The notes below the pieces were generated by a model. The model did no database searches. It was given only the letters and a program-made list of their open reading frames with translations, and was not told where the DNA came from. 64,000 nucleotides of DNA from Serratia fonticola. Its GTDB lineage: Bacteria; Pseudomonadota; Gammaproteobacteria; Enterobacterales; Enterobacteriaceae. This document shows, one piece after another, positions 28,200 to 36,933 of the stretch. The DNA lies in assembly GCF_001006005.1 (NCBI RefSeq), contig NZ_CP011254.1:4650001-4714000 (forward strand), given 5' to 3'. Position numbers and translations under genes: made by a program. Each line of letters begins with the position of its first letter. Positions within the stretch are counted from its first letter, which is position 1.

Positions 28200-28407
28200 G
28201 CTTGGTGAAACAATGGGTTGGTGTAGGGGGGTTAAATAAGGGTAAGTGATGCGTTAGTTAAAATTTCTACTAACCTTCTAGGATTAATGCGCTTTTTCAC
28301 TGAATAGCTTGTTATTATACTCACCGCTTATTGTTGATCAGGCGCAGTGATATTCATCGTTTCGCCTGTTGCGTTAATCGCCAACCCCATGCTGAGCATT
28401 CACCGTT

Positions 28408-30834
28408 ATGATCAAGTCATTACAGATTTTCCTGTTCACCTTTTTGTTGTTCGGCTTACCACTGGCCCCGTTAGCCAATGCAGCGCAGCAGAGTGCTGCT
28501 GCGGTTGAACTCAGCCCGCAGGAAATCGCGGCTTCACTGAAAAATTATCAAAAACAGCTGGATACGATTAAACAGCAGGTCTCAAAGGCGAGCTCTGATG
28601 GTCAGTTGAACAAGCTGTTTGAAGCCACGCAGGTCTTAGCCACGGACGCAGAAAAGCTGACCACCGACCTGCAACCCATGCAGGTGAAGTTGCAGGCACA
28701 GTTAGACGTGCTTGGCCCGCAGCCCGAACCTGGGGTAATGACCGAAACCGCCAGTGTGGTGCAGCAACGCAATACGCTCAATAATGCCAAAAAACAGTTG
28801 GACGATGCCTTAAAACGTTCGCAAGCCATCAGAACGGGGGCGCTCGACTTAGGGCAACAAATTACCGATCTGCGCCGCGTGGCCTTCAAATCCCAACTGG
28901 CGTTGAATAGCGGCAGTATTCTTAGTTCGCAATTCTGGTTACCAGAGTCGTCTTCACAGGTTGAGGATTTGGCTCGTCTTAATGACTTTAAGCAGCAGTT
29001 GGAGCAAACCCTGGATGCCAGTTGGCAGGAGGAATGGCGCTACGGGACGATAGCTTTACTGATCCTGGCTGCGGCTTGCTGGTCTCTAGGGCGCTATTTC
29101 GTGGAACAGTTTTTTGCCTGGGTGTGTATCCGCTATTTACCCGATGGCCGCTTGCGCCGCAGTTTTATGGCATTAATGACGGTGCTGATCACGCTGTTTG
29201 CCACCACACTGGCGCTAAATCTGCTTATTTCTGCGTTTACTCGTGTTCAGCCGCTGACGTCCCAGGTTCAGGATTTCGCCGATGGATTTATGCAGTTGGG
29301 GATTTTCTGCGCGCTGATCGCGGGATTAGGCAGGGCTTACCTGTCGCTGAGCCGTCCATCATGGCGTCTGGCGCAGATGGATGATGCCATTGCGAGCGGT
29401 ATGCGTTTCCTGTCGCCGTTATTGGCCGGATTAGCTATGGCTTTTGGCACCGTGGAACTGGTTAATAACGTGATTGGTGCCAGTCTTGGCAGCACGGTGC
29501 TAGGTAATGGCTTGGCTACCGCACTGATGGCATTAATCTTGTTCGCAGTCCCGGTTCGGGCACGCCGCATCCGCTTTAAGCTAGAGCAGCAGGGGATGCA
29601 TCTGGAAAAACGCTCGGTAATTGCCGGGATAATCCACATCGTTATTGTGGTATCGGCAACCGTGATCCTGTTATCACTGTTGATTGGCTATGTGGCTTTC
29701 GCTCGCTTCCTGACCTATCAGTTGATTTGGGGGGCACTGGTATTGATGGCGTTCTATTTCCTGGTGATCTTTGCTACCGATTTCTGTACGGCCATCTTCT
29801 CCCCCCAAACTGCCAGCGGGCGGGCGCTGAAAAAATCGCTCCACTTTAAAGATCGCCATCTTGAGCAACTGACCGTCATCTTCACGGCATTGTCCAAATG
29901 TTCTTTGATATTGTTGATGATTGTTGCCCTGATTAATGGCTCCTTTGGCACCACCACGCCCAACTCCTTACTGCAAAAAATAGTTGCCATCCTGAGCGGC
30001 GAAGGCCTGAAACGGCTGAATATCGTCCCAAGCAACCTGCTCAATGCGGTGGTTTGCCTGGCGATCGGTATCTATGTGCTGCGGGTCACGCAACGTTGGC
30101 TAAGCCATGAGCTGCTGCCAAAAACCATCAGTGATATCGGTATCCGCGCCTCGCTGGTTACCTTGTTCAGCAACGTCGGTTATGTACTGCTGATCCTGAT
30201 CACGCTGGCGACGTTGGGTATCCAATGGAATAACCTGGCCTGGATCGTGAGTGCGCTATCGGTAGGTATCGGTTTTGGCCTGCAGGAAATCGTGAAGAAC
30301 TTTATCTCTGGCCTGATCCTGTTAACGGAGCGCCCGGTTAAAGTCGGAGATATGATCGGTATCGGCGGGGTTGAAGGGGATGTACGGCGCATCAATGTAC
30401 GCGCCACCGAGATCCAGCTGAGCGATCGCTCGACCATGATTGTGCCTAACTCTCAGCTAATCTCGCAGAACGTGCGTAACGCCACCATGGGGAATGCCCA
30501 AGGGGTGGTCACCGTCGCGCTGACTTTCCCTACCGATATCGACCCAGAGCAGGTACGCAACGTGTTGTTGAGTGCCTACCATGAACACGAATCCATTCTG
30601 GAAACGCCAGCCCCATACGTTCGCTTCAGCCAGCTCGGGCCAGACGGGATTATCCTCAGCGTGACCGGTTACGTTGCCAGCCCACGCATGGTCGGCTCCA
30701 CCAAGAGCGATCTGCTGTTCAATATTTTGAAGCTCCTGCGCGCCCATAATGTCAACCTGTCCAGCCCGCAAGAGGTGGTGTTTATGAAACATCGGGAAAA
30801 AAGTCTGGTTGATGAAGAGGAACATTCATCATGA
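28408..30834 (+). CDS. Mechanosensitive channel, MscS family with DUF3772-type N-terminus
   Basis: This 808-residue inner-membrane protein has a Sec signal (FLFTFLLFGLPLAPLANA), then a periplasmic coiled-coil region of about 190 residues (SLKNYQKQLDTIKQQVSKA and repeats), a series of membrane helices, and a C-terminal MscS pore and beta domain. The MscS signature is GIGFGLQEIVKNFISGLILL followed by VKVGDMIGIGGVEGDVRRIN. It releases solutes on hypo-osmotic shock. Size and N-terminal domain place it with the large MscS paralogs such as YbiO. It overlaps no gene; the methyltransferase gene starts 13 bases after its stop. Confidence 0.9.
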   Translation: MIKSLQIFLFTFLLFGLPLAPLANAAQQSAAAVELSPQEIAASLKNYQKQLDTIKQQVSKASSDGQLNKLFEATQVLATDAEKLTTDLQPMQVKLQAQLDVLGPQPEPGVMTETASVVQQRNTLNNAKKQLDDALKRSQAIRTGALDLGQQITDLRRVAFKSQLALNSGSILSSQFWLPESSSQVEDLARLNDFKQQLEQTLDASWQEEWRYGTIALLILAAACWSLGRYFVEQFFAWVCIRYLPDGRLRRSFMALMTVLITLFATTLALNLLISAFTRVQPLTSQVQDFADGFMQLGIFCALIAGLGRAYLSLSRPSWRLAQMDDAIASGMRFLSPLLAGLAMAFGTVELVNNVIGASLGSTVLGNGLATALMALILFAVPVRARRIRFKLEQQGMHLEKRSVIAGIIHIVIVVSATVILLSLLIGYVAFARFLTYQLIWGALVLMAFYFLVIFATDFCTAIFSPQTASGRALKKSLHFKDRHLEQLTVIFTALSKCSLILLMIVALINGSFGTTTPNSLLQKIVAILSGEGLKRLNIVPSNLLNAVVCLAIGIYVLRVTQRWLSHELLPKTISDIGIRASLVTLFSNVGYVLLILITLATLGIQWNNLAWIVSALSVGIGFGLQEIVKNFISGLILLTERPVKVGDMIGIGGVEGDVRRINVRATEIQLSDRSTMIVPNSQLISQNVRNATMGNAQGVVTVALTFPTDIDPEQVRNVLLSAYHEHESILETPAPYVRFSQLGPDGIILSVTGYVASPRMVGSTKSDLLFNILKLLRAHNVNLSSPQEVVFMKHREKSLVDEEEHSS

Positions 30835-30847
30835 TGAGGTCACACTG

Positions 30848-31456
30848 ATGAGTAACTCAATGGCCGATAACATCATCGGCATCTATCAACGGCATGCCGG
30901 GGCGTTTGAGCAGAAACGGTCAACCACTCTGTTTGAGCAACCCTGGTTGGAGCGCTTCCTGAGCCTGTTACCCAACAACGGGCGGATCCTGGATATTGGC
31001 TGTGGCAACGGCATGCCGATCGCCGACTATTTTATCCGCCAGGGTTTTCAGGTGACGGGGGTGGACAGTTCGCAACCGATGATCGACCGTTGCCTCCAAC
31101 GCTTTCCGGAACAACGCTGGGGAGTGGCCGATATGAGAACCTTGGCGCTAACAGACAAATTTGATGGGTTAATTGCCTGGGACAGTTTTTTCCATCTGAC
31201 GCGCGAAGATCAGCGCCAGATGTTTAATATTTTCCGGCAACATGCCCAGAGCAAGGCTGCATTAATGTTTACCAGCGGCACCAGCAATGGCGAAGCTATC
31301 GGCACGTTCGAAGGCGAAGCCCTTTATCATTCCAGCCTGGCACCGGAGGAATACCAGCAATTATTGCAAGAGCAGGGGTTCCAGGTGGTCAGTATGGTGG
31401 CCGAAGATCCCGACTGTGGTGGGCGTACCGTCTGGCTGGCGCAACTTGGCGAATGA
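30848..31456 (+). CDS. Class I SAM-dependent methyltransferase
   Basis: This 202-residue protein has the SAM-binding motif I ILDIGCGNGMPIADYF, motif II VTGVDSSQPMIDRC, and the post-II region FDGLIAWDSFFHL. It has no signal peptide. The ATG at 30848 is 13 bases after the channel stop codon, so the two genes are probably co-transcribed. The methyl acceptor is unknown. Confidence 0.85.
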   Translation: MSNSMADNIIGIYQRHAGAFEQKRSTTLFEQPWLERFLSLLPNNGRILDIGCGNGMPIADYFIRQGFQVTGVDSSQPMIDRCLQRFPEQRWGVADMRTLALTDKFDGLIAWDSFFHLTREDQRQMFNIFRQHAQSKAALMFTSGTSNGEAIGTFEGEALYHSSLAPEEYQQLLQEQGFQVVSMVAEDPDCGGRTVWLAQLGE

Positions 31457-31520
31457 TCCCTGCATCACATTCAGCTACAGTCCACTATAAATAGGTCATC
31501 GGCCAAGTCATGGTGTTGAA

Positions 31521-32717
31521 ATGATGAAAGTTATGAAAATCGTGAGAACAATAGAAAAATACGTACCACCAACGTTTATCCTGGCGTTAATGGTTGCGCA
31601 TAATGGGTACTTGGTACTCAGCCCGATCCTGTGGCACGGGTTGCAGCATTCTCATGATTTTGTGGAAAATTTTAGCACCTGGCAACAGGCTCTGGGCTTT
31701 CTTGATGCCATGGATATTCCACGCTTTATGATTGGCACCGTGCTGCTCTTTATGGCGGGTATGTTGCTGTTAAAAACGCGTATTGCGTGGTTTTTCTCGT
31801 TACTGTTGCTCAGCTGTATCGTCATCGTTGATATCGTTATCTATAAGCAAATCACTGTGTTGGCAGGGTATTCACTGGTTACCCTATTGGGGATGATCAT
31901 CTACTGGCGCCGTTTCGACCAACGTAAGCTGGCGAGTACCAGTTTTTTTGCCGTCACCAGCATAGCCTCATTGATTGTCTACAGTATGTTAGGAACGCTG
32001 TACATTGGCGATCAATTCACCCCCGCGGTGACCGACCTGCCTACGGCGTTTTATTTTGCCGTGGTCTGCATGTCTACGGTCGGCTTTGGCGATATCATTC
32101 CGCATACCACTGCTGCGCGGATGTTCACACTCACGGTGATTATCTTTGGCATTACGGTTTTTGCCGCTTCTCTGGCATCGGTTGCTGGCGTGCTAATCAG
32201 CCAAAATCTTCAACGTATTATCAAAGGGCGGTTCTCTCACATGGTTCGCAAAAATCATTATATTATTGTTGGTACCTCTTCATTGGCACAAAATGTCTAT
32301 CAGGGATTGATTGAAAGCGGCGGTAACGTGACCATTGTTTGTGAGCCTGGTAATAAACAACACTATCCTAGTCATGCAGATGTGGTTGAAGGCGATCCTT
32401 CCGCCGTTGCTACGCTGGCATTAGCCGGGGCAGAAAAGGCGAAATATATTGTTGCCTTGACCGAAAGCGACGCGGTTAACGCTTTCATCATATTGGCAGC
32501 CAAAGAGGTGGGTGGGGCAGACACCAAAACCATCACGTTGGTCAATGAAAGCCAGAATATGAACAAGATCAAACGCGTCAAACCCGATGCCGTACTCTCA
32601 CTGCAACTGTTAGGTAGTGAATTGCTGGTGCGCTCGCTTAATGGTGAGGTGGTTAATCACGATCTCAATATTGATGCGTTTTTCAGCAACGGTGAGGGTG
32701 ATAACAAGGGCAGGTAA
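31521..32717 (+). CDS. kch: Voltage-gated potassium channel Kch-like protein
   Basis: This 398-residue protein has about six hydrophobic segments, the K+ selectivity filter STVGFGDIIP near residue 190 and a C-terminal RCK/TrkA-N domain beginning HYIIVGTSSLAQNVYQGL. The C-terminal parts ALTESDAVNAFIILAAKEV and LLGSELLVRSLNGEVVNHD parallel E. coli Kch as I recall it. The filter reads GFGD rather than GYGD, a conservative variant. It is a single gene ending in a hairpin shared with the convergent UbiD-like gene. Confidence 0.87.
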   Translation: MMKVMKIVRTIEKYVPPTFILALMVAHNGYLVLSPILWHGLQHSHDFVENFSTWQQALGFLDAMDIPRFMIGTVLLFMAGMLLLKTRIAWFFSLLLLSCIVIVDIVIYKQITVLAGYSLVTLLGMIIYWRRFDQRKLASTSFFAVTSIASLIVYSMLGTLYIGDQFTPAVTDLPTAFYFAVVCMSTVGFGDIIPHTTAARMFTLTVIIFGITVFAASLASVAGVLISQNLQRIIKGRFSHMVRKNHYIIVGTSSLAQNVYQGLIESGGNVTIVCEPGNKQHYPSHADVVEGDPSAVATLALAGAEKAKYIVALTESDAVNAFIILAAKEVGGADTKTITLVNESQNMNKIKRVKPDAVLSLQLLGSELLVRSLNGEVVNHDLNIDAFFSNGEGDNKGR

Positions 32718-32727
32718 CCGGGTTGTT

Positions 32728-32757
32728 CCCGCACCACCTAAGCGGTGCGGGGCTATT
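32728..32757. terminator. Hairpin between kch and the UbiD-family gene
   Basis: CCCGCACC and GGTGCGGG form an 8-bp perfect stem with an 8-base loop, followed on the plus strand by GCTATTTCTT. It lies between two convergent stop codons and could serve both directions. Confidence 0.6.
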
Positions 32758-32759
32758 TC

Positions 32760-34406
32760 TTAGCGATCAAATCCCCATTCAGACCATTTGCTTTTGATTT
32801 TCTCCTGCAATGGCAGCGGATAATTGGTGGCAAAGCTCAATACCTGCTCCAACGGCTGGTTAACCTGCTGTTGGATCTGCAGGCAACTGTAGGCCACCAA
32901 GCCGCCGCGCCCGCGTAGTTTGGTGGCTACATCCAGGTAAATCTGTAATCCGGTACCGTCGGAGTCATATTGCGGATAGTGAAACACGCCCTGCACCGGA
33001 TTATTACGTGTCGCTAATGCCCAGGTCACTTTGTTGCTGTCATCAGGGGGAATATCTTCGCCCACGATGATCAGCTTGGCGGTGGTTTTACCGATATGGT
33101 TGGTCCAGAACACTTCGGCAATCTTGTCGATAAAGGCTTTGACCGTCATGCCGGTGATTTTATGCCAGTCGTCACGGACCCGGATCACCAGCCAATGGGA
33201 AGAGGCCTCCAGCGGGCTGAAACAGTCGATGATCGGCAGGCCGGACTTTTCAAAATACACTCTGGCGGTGGCAGATAAACAGAAGCAGCCGAGCATCAGC
33301 GTAGAGTCGATCGGAATCCCCGGAATGCAGATCGGCAAGATAGCCTCATCGCGGAAGGTGACACAGGTGATTTTCGCCAGTGGTTTCAGGCTGGACTGGT
33401 TGGAAAGGTAGCCGGGGAACTCGCCAAACGGGCCTTCAGCCACGGATTTATCCGCGCTGACGTAGCCTTCGATGATGATTTCACATTCGGCAGGCACCAG
33501 CACATCGCAGGTTTCCGCTTTCACCATCTCAATGCCGTGCCCAAGGAACGCCGAAGCATAGTTGTACTCATCATGCCAGGCAGGCGGCGCCGCAGAAAGC
33601 AGCATGGTGACCGCCGGGGGTACCCCAAGGGCGATGACAAACGGGCAGTCTTTCCCCTGGGCCGTCCACATATTGTAGATCATGCCGTTATGCTGGAAAG
33701 GCAGCCACAGGCCGACAATATTGTTCTTCGAATAATGCGGGCCATTACCGTGAGGTACGCCGACCGAACTGGCGTGAGGTGGTTTTGGCGTTGGGTTATT
33801 CTGCGGGCGTGAACCGGCGATCATCGCCCGGCTGAATGACCAATTGGTCCAGGCGTCCTTATCTACCGTGTAGGCATCTTCCGGTACAGGCTCACCCGGC
33901 GGGGTACGTACCATGATGGCTCCGGCCGTCTGGAAATAGCGGCCGCCGTCGCCGTCGTGCAGGATAGGTGCCGGGATTTTGGTCATATCAACCTGATCGC
34001 CCACCCATTTGTTTTGTTTGCACGGGGCGGTGGCCGGATCGACCATCACTGGCGGATGCGGCTCCTGACCGATGGCATCCAGAAAGGCATCCTGGATCTC
34101 CAGCAACTGGGCATCATCCGGCAAGCCTAGCATCAGCGCAAGACGCTGCCAGCGTTTGCCAGGTACGCGGCTGACCGTCGGGCCCATTTCTGCCGCCCGG
34201 AAACCGGGTGCGCCCTTCACCTTGCTAAACAGCGGCATCGGGCTTTCTGTTTCGCAGGCGTGGCGCAGAATGGCGCCGATCTCCAGATACCAATCCACCT
34301 CGTCAGGTATCGCCACCACTTCCCCCTTGCTGGCCAACAGTTCCAGATAGGCGCGGTACGATTTGGGGACTTTCTGCACATCAATTTTCAGTTTACGTCG
34401 CTTCAT
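32760..34406 (-). CDS. UbiD-family decarboxylase
   Basis: This 548-residue protein belongs to the UbiD family of prenylated-FMN decarboxylases (EVDWYLEIGAILRHACE near the N-terminus, then NNIVGLWLPFQHNGMIYNMW, and the conserved AEGPFGEFPGYLS segment that carries the active-site Glu). The enzymes (de)carboxylate aromatic, heteroaromatic or unsaturated acids and need prFMN from a UbiX partner; none is encoded nearby, so it would use the housekeeping UbiX. It is the last gene of the seven-gene operon and overlaps the upstream GMC gene by 4 bases (ATGA type). It is longer than ordinary UbiD (about 490), mostly at the N-terminus. Confidence 0.88.
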   Translation of the reverse strand: MKRRKLKIDVQKVPKSYRAYLELLASKGEVVAIPDEVDWYLEIGAILRHACETESPMPLFSKVKGAPGFRAAEMGPTVSRVPGKRWQRLALMLGLPDDAQLLEIQDAFLDAIGQEPHPPVMVDPATAPCKQNKWVGDQVDMTKIPAPILHDGDGGRYFQTAGAIMVRTPPGEPVPEDAYTVDKDAWTNWSFSRAMIAGSRPQNNPTPKPPHASSVGVPHGNGPHYSKNNIVGLWLPFQHNGMIYNMWTAQGKDCPFVIALGVPPAVTMLLSAAPPAWHDEYNYASAFLGHGIEMVKAETCDVLVPAECEIIIEGYVSADKSVAEGPFGEFPGYLSNQSSLKPLAKITCVTFRDEAILPICIPGIPIDSTLMLGCFCLSATARVYFEKSGLPIIDCFSPLEASSHWLVIRVRDDWHKITGMTVKAFIDKIAEVFWTNHIGKTTAKLIIVGEDIPPDDSNKVTWALATRNNPVQGVFHYPQYDSDGTGLQIYLDVATKLRGRGGLVAYSCLQIQQQVNQPLEQVLSFATNYPLPLQEKIKSKWSEWGFDR

Positions 34407-35977
34407 TGATTTTGATCCTGATGTGGGCCACTGAGTTCATCGGCCAGGGCGAAAGACTGGGCTACGCCGGTCAGCGTTGGGTTCCATGAGCCTGGGCGGG
34501 GGAACAACATGCTGCCCAGGCCATAAACGTTCGGGTAACGGTGCATCTGACCGTTGAGTGCGGTGACAGAGGTGGCCGGATCATCACCCATCCATAAGGT
34601 GCCAGCTTCGTGCACCAACCCCTGATTGCGAATATTGTCTGGCGGTGAAGGTTCCCAGGTGAAGCTGCCGTCCGGGTTATTGTGCTGGTACTCAAGAGGA
34701 GCATCTCCGGCAAGAGCGTACATCACGTCATAGGTGGTTTTATCCATCGCATCCCAGAATCGACGGTCGGTTTCCTTCATCTGGATATACACCTCGGCCT
34801 CGCCCTGCGGGTTAGTCGTGACGTAATTCCACGAGTTTGCCGAGCGTTCCCCGAGGAACTCCCCCATGGAATGCAGCATGATCACCACGTAGTCAGGGTC
34901 CTGATAGGTGGCAACGGCTTCTGGTGAAGAAGCATCTGGCAGAATGCGGTACAGCACGTCGTAGCTTTCTGCGGGTTGCGGGTTATGGACCACGCTGATG
35001 TGGGTGTGCATCAGGCGGTTGGTGGTTTTATCGATGCCGGGCAGGTAATAGGCCACGGTTTGCAACTGGTTGGTCAATGCTGGCAGGCTGCTAGCGGGGA
35101 TACGGGCGGCCAGCCAGGAACGGATATGACCACACAGGTTTTTCCCCACCAGTTTATCGTCCGGGAAAGACTTGGTGAGGATAAATCCGGCTTCCAGCGT
35201 GTTGCAGGCCATAATCACCTTGGCATTGCCGACTCGCAGTGAGCCTTCTTTAGTGATGACTTCCGTGACAACGTCACCTTCTGCAATCAGTTGCTCCACT
35301 TCGGCATTGACCACTACCTTGAGTGAGGCGTAAGCCTGCACATCATTCACCAGTACCGAAATGGGCGAGAACTTGGCCCAGTCCTCTGGTGCCACTCCCT
35401 GGCCAGTTGCCATGGCGGAGTCCAACGCGCTCGGGCTTGGCTGCGGCTTGGCTCCGCTGATATGGGCCAATTGCGAGAACAGGCGTTCACCCATAAAGCG
35501 ATTCAGTGACTGGTTGCGATTGCCGGGGATGTCCAGGGAGTAGCGCCTCCCCATAAATTCGCCTGTGGGATACCACTGATTATCCAGACGCTCGATCGCC
35601 TGCGCTGGCCAGTCCGGCATTTCGCTGCTATCGGGTTGCGGGGTCCAGGCGTTCCAAAACAGCGCGCGGCCACCAACATAAGGGATCTGCGGCATAAAGT
35701 TGAGACTGAGTTTCATATCGGCAGAGCCATGGTAGGTCCATGGCCGGATACCCACGCTGGTGTTGAGTTTGATGTAGGCCGGTGGAATGTTCTGGATATG
35801 GTCGGGGATCAGGTAATCGCCTTTCTCCAGCACCAGAATGCGGGCCTGGGGATTATGTTGCAGCACCCGGTGGGTAAAGCTGGTGCCATAGGCACCGCCA
35901 CCAATCACGATATAGTCAAAAGACTGCCCCTTGATCTGGGCAAAGCGGGAAAAGTAGATATTGTCGACTTCACTCAT
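34403..35977 (-). CDS. GMC-type FAD oxidoreductase (third in operon)
   Basis: This 524-residue protein has the N-terminal FAD-binding motif IVIGGGAYGTSFTHRVLQ followed by VLEKGDYL, and a C-terminal GMC end with EAGTLWMGDD and GSWNPTLTGVAQSFALADEL. It differs from the other two GMC proteins of the cluster: it lacks their C-x5-C-x3-C motif and the usual catalytic His region reads EAGTLWMG with Leu in place of His, which may indicate altered chemistry. It has no signal peptide. It sits between the acetoacetate-decarboxylase-like gene and the UbiD-like gene, which it overlaps by four bases. Confidence 0.85.
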   Translation of the reverse strand: MSEVDNIYFSRFAQIKGQSFDYIVIGGGAYGTSFTHRVLQHNPQARILVLEKGDYLIPDHIQNIPPAYIKLNTSVGIRPWTYHGSADMKLSLNFMPQIPYVGGRALFWNAWTPQPDSSEMPDWPAQAIERLDNQWYPTGEFMGRRYSLDIPGNRNQSLNRFMGERLFSQLAHISGAKPQPSPSALDSAMATGQGVAPEDWAKFSPISVLVNDVQAYASLKVVVNAEVEQLIAEGDVVTEVITKEGSLRVGNAKVIMACNTLEAGFILTKSFPDDKLVGKNLCGHIRSWLAARIPASSLPALTNQLQTVAYYLPGIDKTTNRLMHTHISVVHNPQPAESYDVLYRILPDASSPEAVATYQDPDYVVIMLHSMGEFLGERSANSWNYVTTNPQGEAEVYIQMKETDRRFWDAMDKTTYDVMYALAGDAPLEYQHNNPDGSFTWEPSPPDNIRNQGLVHEAGTLWMGDDPATSVTALNGQMHRYPNVYGLGSMLFPRPGSWNPTLTGVAQSFALADELSGPHQDQNQ

Positions 35978-36043
35978 AGTTGGCTCCCGGAACGTGACAT
36001 GCGAAAAATCATCCCCGCCCCGAACCGGCGGCGGGGCAAACGG

Positions 36044-36922
36044 CTATGGGTAATAGGCGCGGCTTTGAATGGCCGCAGGGGCTGAGTTGAGGGTTTGCAC
36101 TGCCACAGGGGCGCAACCGCCGATCAACTGTTCCAGATCTTTACGCATGGGGTGGCTGCTGGTACCCAGCACCAGTTTTACCGCCTCAGCGTGGCCGCCG
36201 TTGAGGAAATAGGTATCCATCGCCTGCAGGATGTTCCAGCGGCAACCGATCAGTTTGTTATCGTGAACGCCGTATTCGGTAATTGGCGAGATGTTGCCCG
36301 GGATTGACTTGATGCCCAAGGTGTTGACGATGCAGGTGAAGATCGCGGTCTTGGCATCCTTTGGATCGTCCACCCGGAAGCCCCAGGTTTCCACCCACTC
36401 GGGTTGATAGACCGCAGAGTTGGTCCGCACCGGATTTTGTGAGGCCAAATTGACCTTGAAAGTGGTCTGGAATTTAGGCTCGCCAAACAACTGCTCACCG
36501 GCGGCGATGGCGATGGGGGCATCGCAAGGTACCCAGACGCGATGGTTGCCGTACAGCTTGGTCTGATCGCCGTCCTGGATAAACTCCTGATAGCCAATAG
36601 GGGCCAACTGGTCTTTACGGTGCTCGGGATAGGCGACAATGTTGAGCTCCAGCTCTTGGGTGATCGCCGCACCGCTGCTGCCCCATTGTTCCGGCGGGGT
36701 ATTGAGGCCAGAGGCAAACTGCCCGGCATACAATTGGAAGTTAAAGCTCACCATCGCCTTGTCGCCAAACCGCGCTGGGCTAAGCCCGGTTCCCTGCAAG
36801 TAAGGTTCCACGCGGCTCAACGGCACCAGATAATACACGCCAACGTTGGTCAGTGAGGCGTAGTAGAACGGCATGGTGAACGGCGTCGGGATGCTGGGTA
36901 AATCATTCTGCTGATTAGACAT
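36044..36922 (-). CDS. Acetoacetate-decarboxylase-like protein
   Basis: This 292-residue protein resembles the acetoacetate decarboxylase (ADC) fold family: YYLVPLSRVEPYLQGTGLSPARF, a central beta-rich region and FGEPKFQTTFKVNL. In true ADC a Lys in the E-P-K-K-x motif forms the Schiff base; here the corresponding segment reads GEPKFQ, so one Lys is kept. ADC relatives in biosynthetic operons catalyse aldol or dehydration chemistry as often as decarboxylation. The start at 36922 lies 11 bases after the upstream gene; the frame could extend to 36973, overlapping that gene. Confidence 0.7.
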   Translation of the reverse strand: MSNQQNDLPSIPTPFTMPFYYASLTNVGVYYLVPLSRVEPYLQGTGLSPARFGDKAMVSFNFQLYAGQFASGLNTPPEQWGSSGAAITQELELNIVAYPEHRKDQLAPIGYQEFIQDGDQTKLYGNHRVWVPCDAPIAIAAGEQLFGEPKFQTTFKVNLASQNPVRTNSAVYQPEWVETWGFRVDDPKDAKTAIFTCIVNTLGIKSIPGNISPITEYGVHDNKLIGCRWNILQAMDTYFLNGGHAEAVKLVLGTSSHPMRKDLEQLIGGCAPVAVQTLNSAPAAIQSRAYYP

Positions 36923-36933
36923 GTGCGTGGTTC

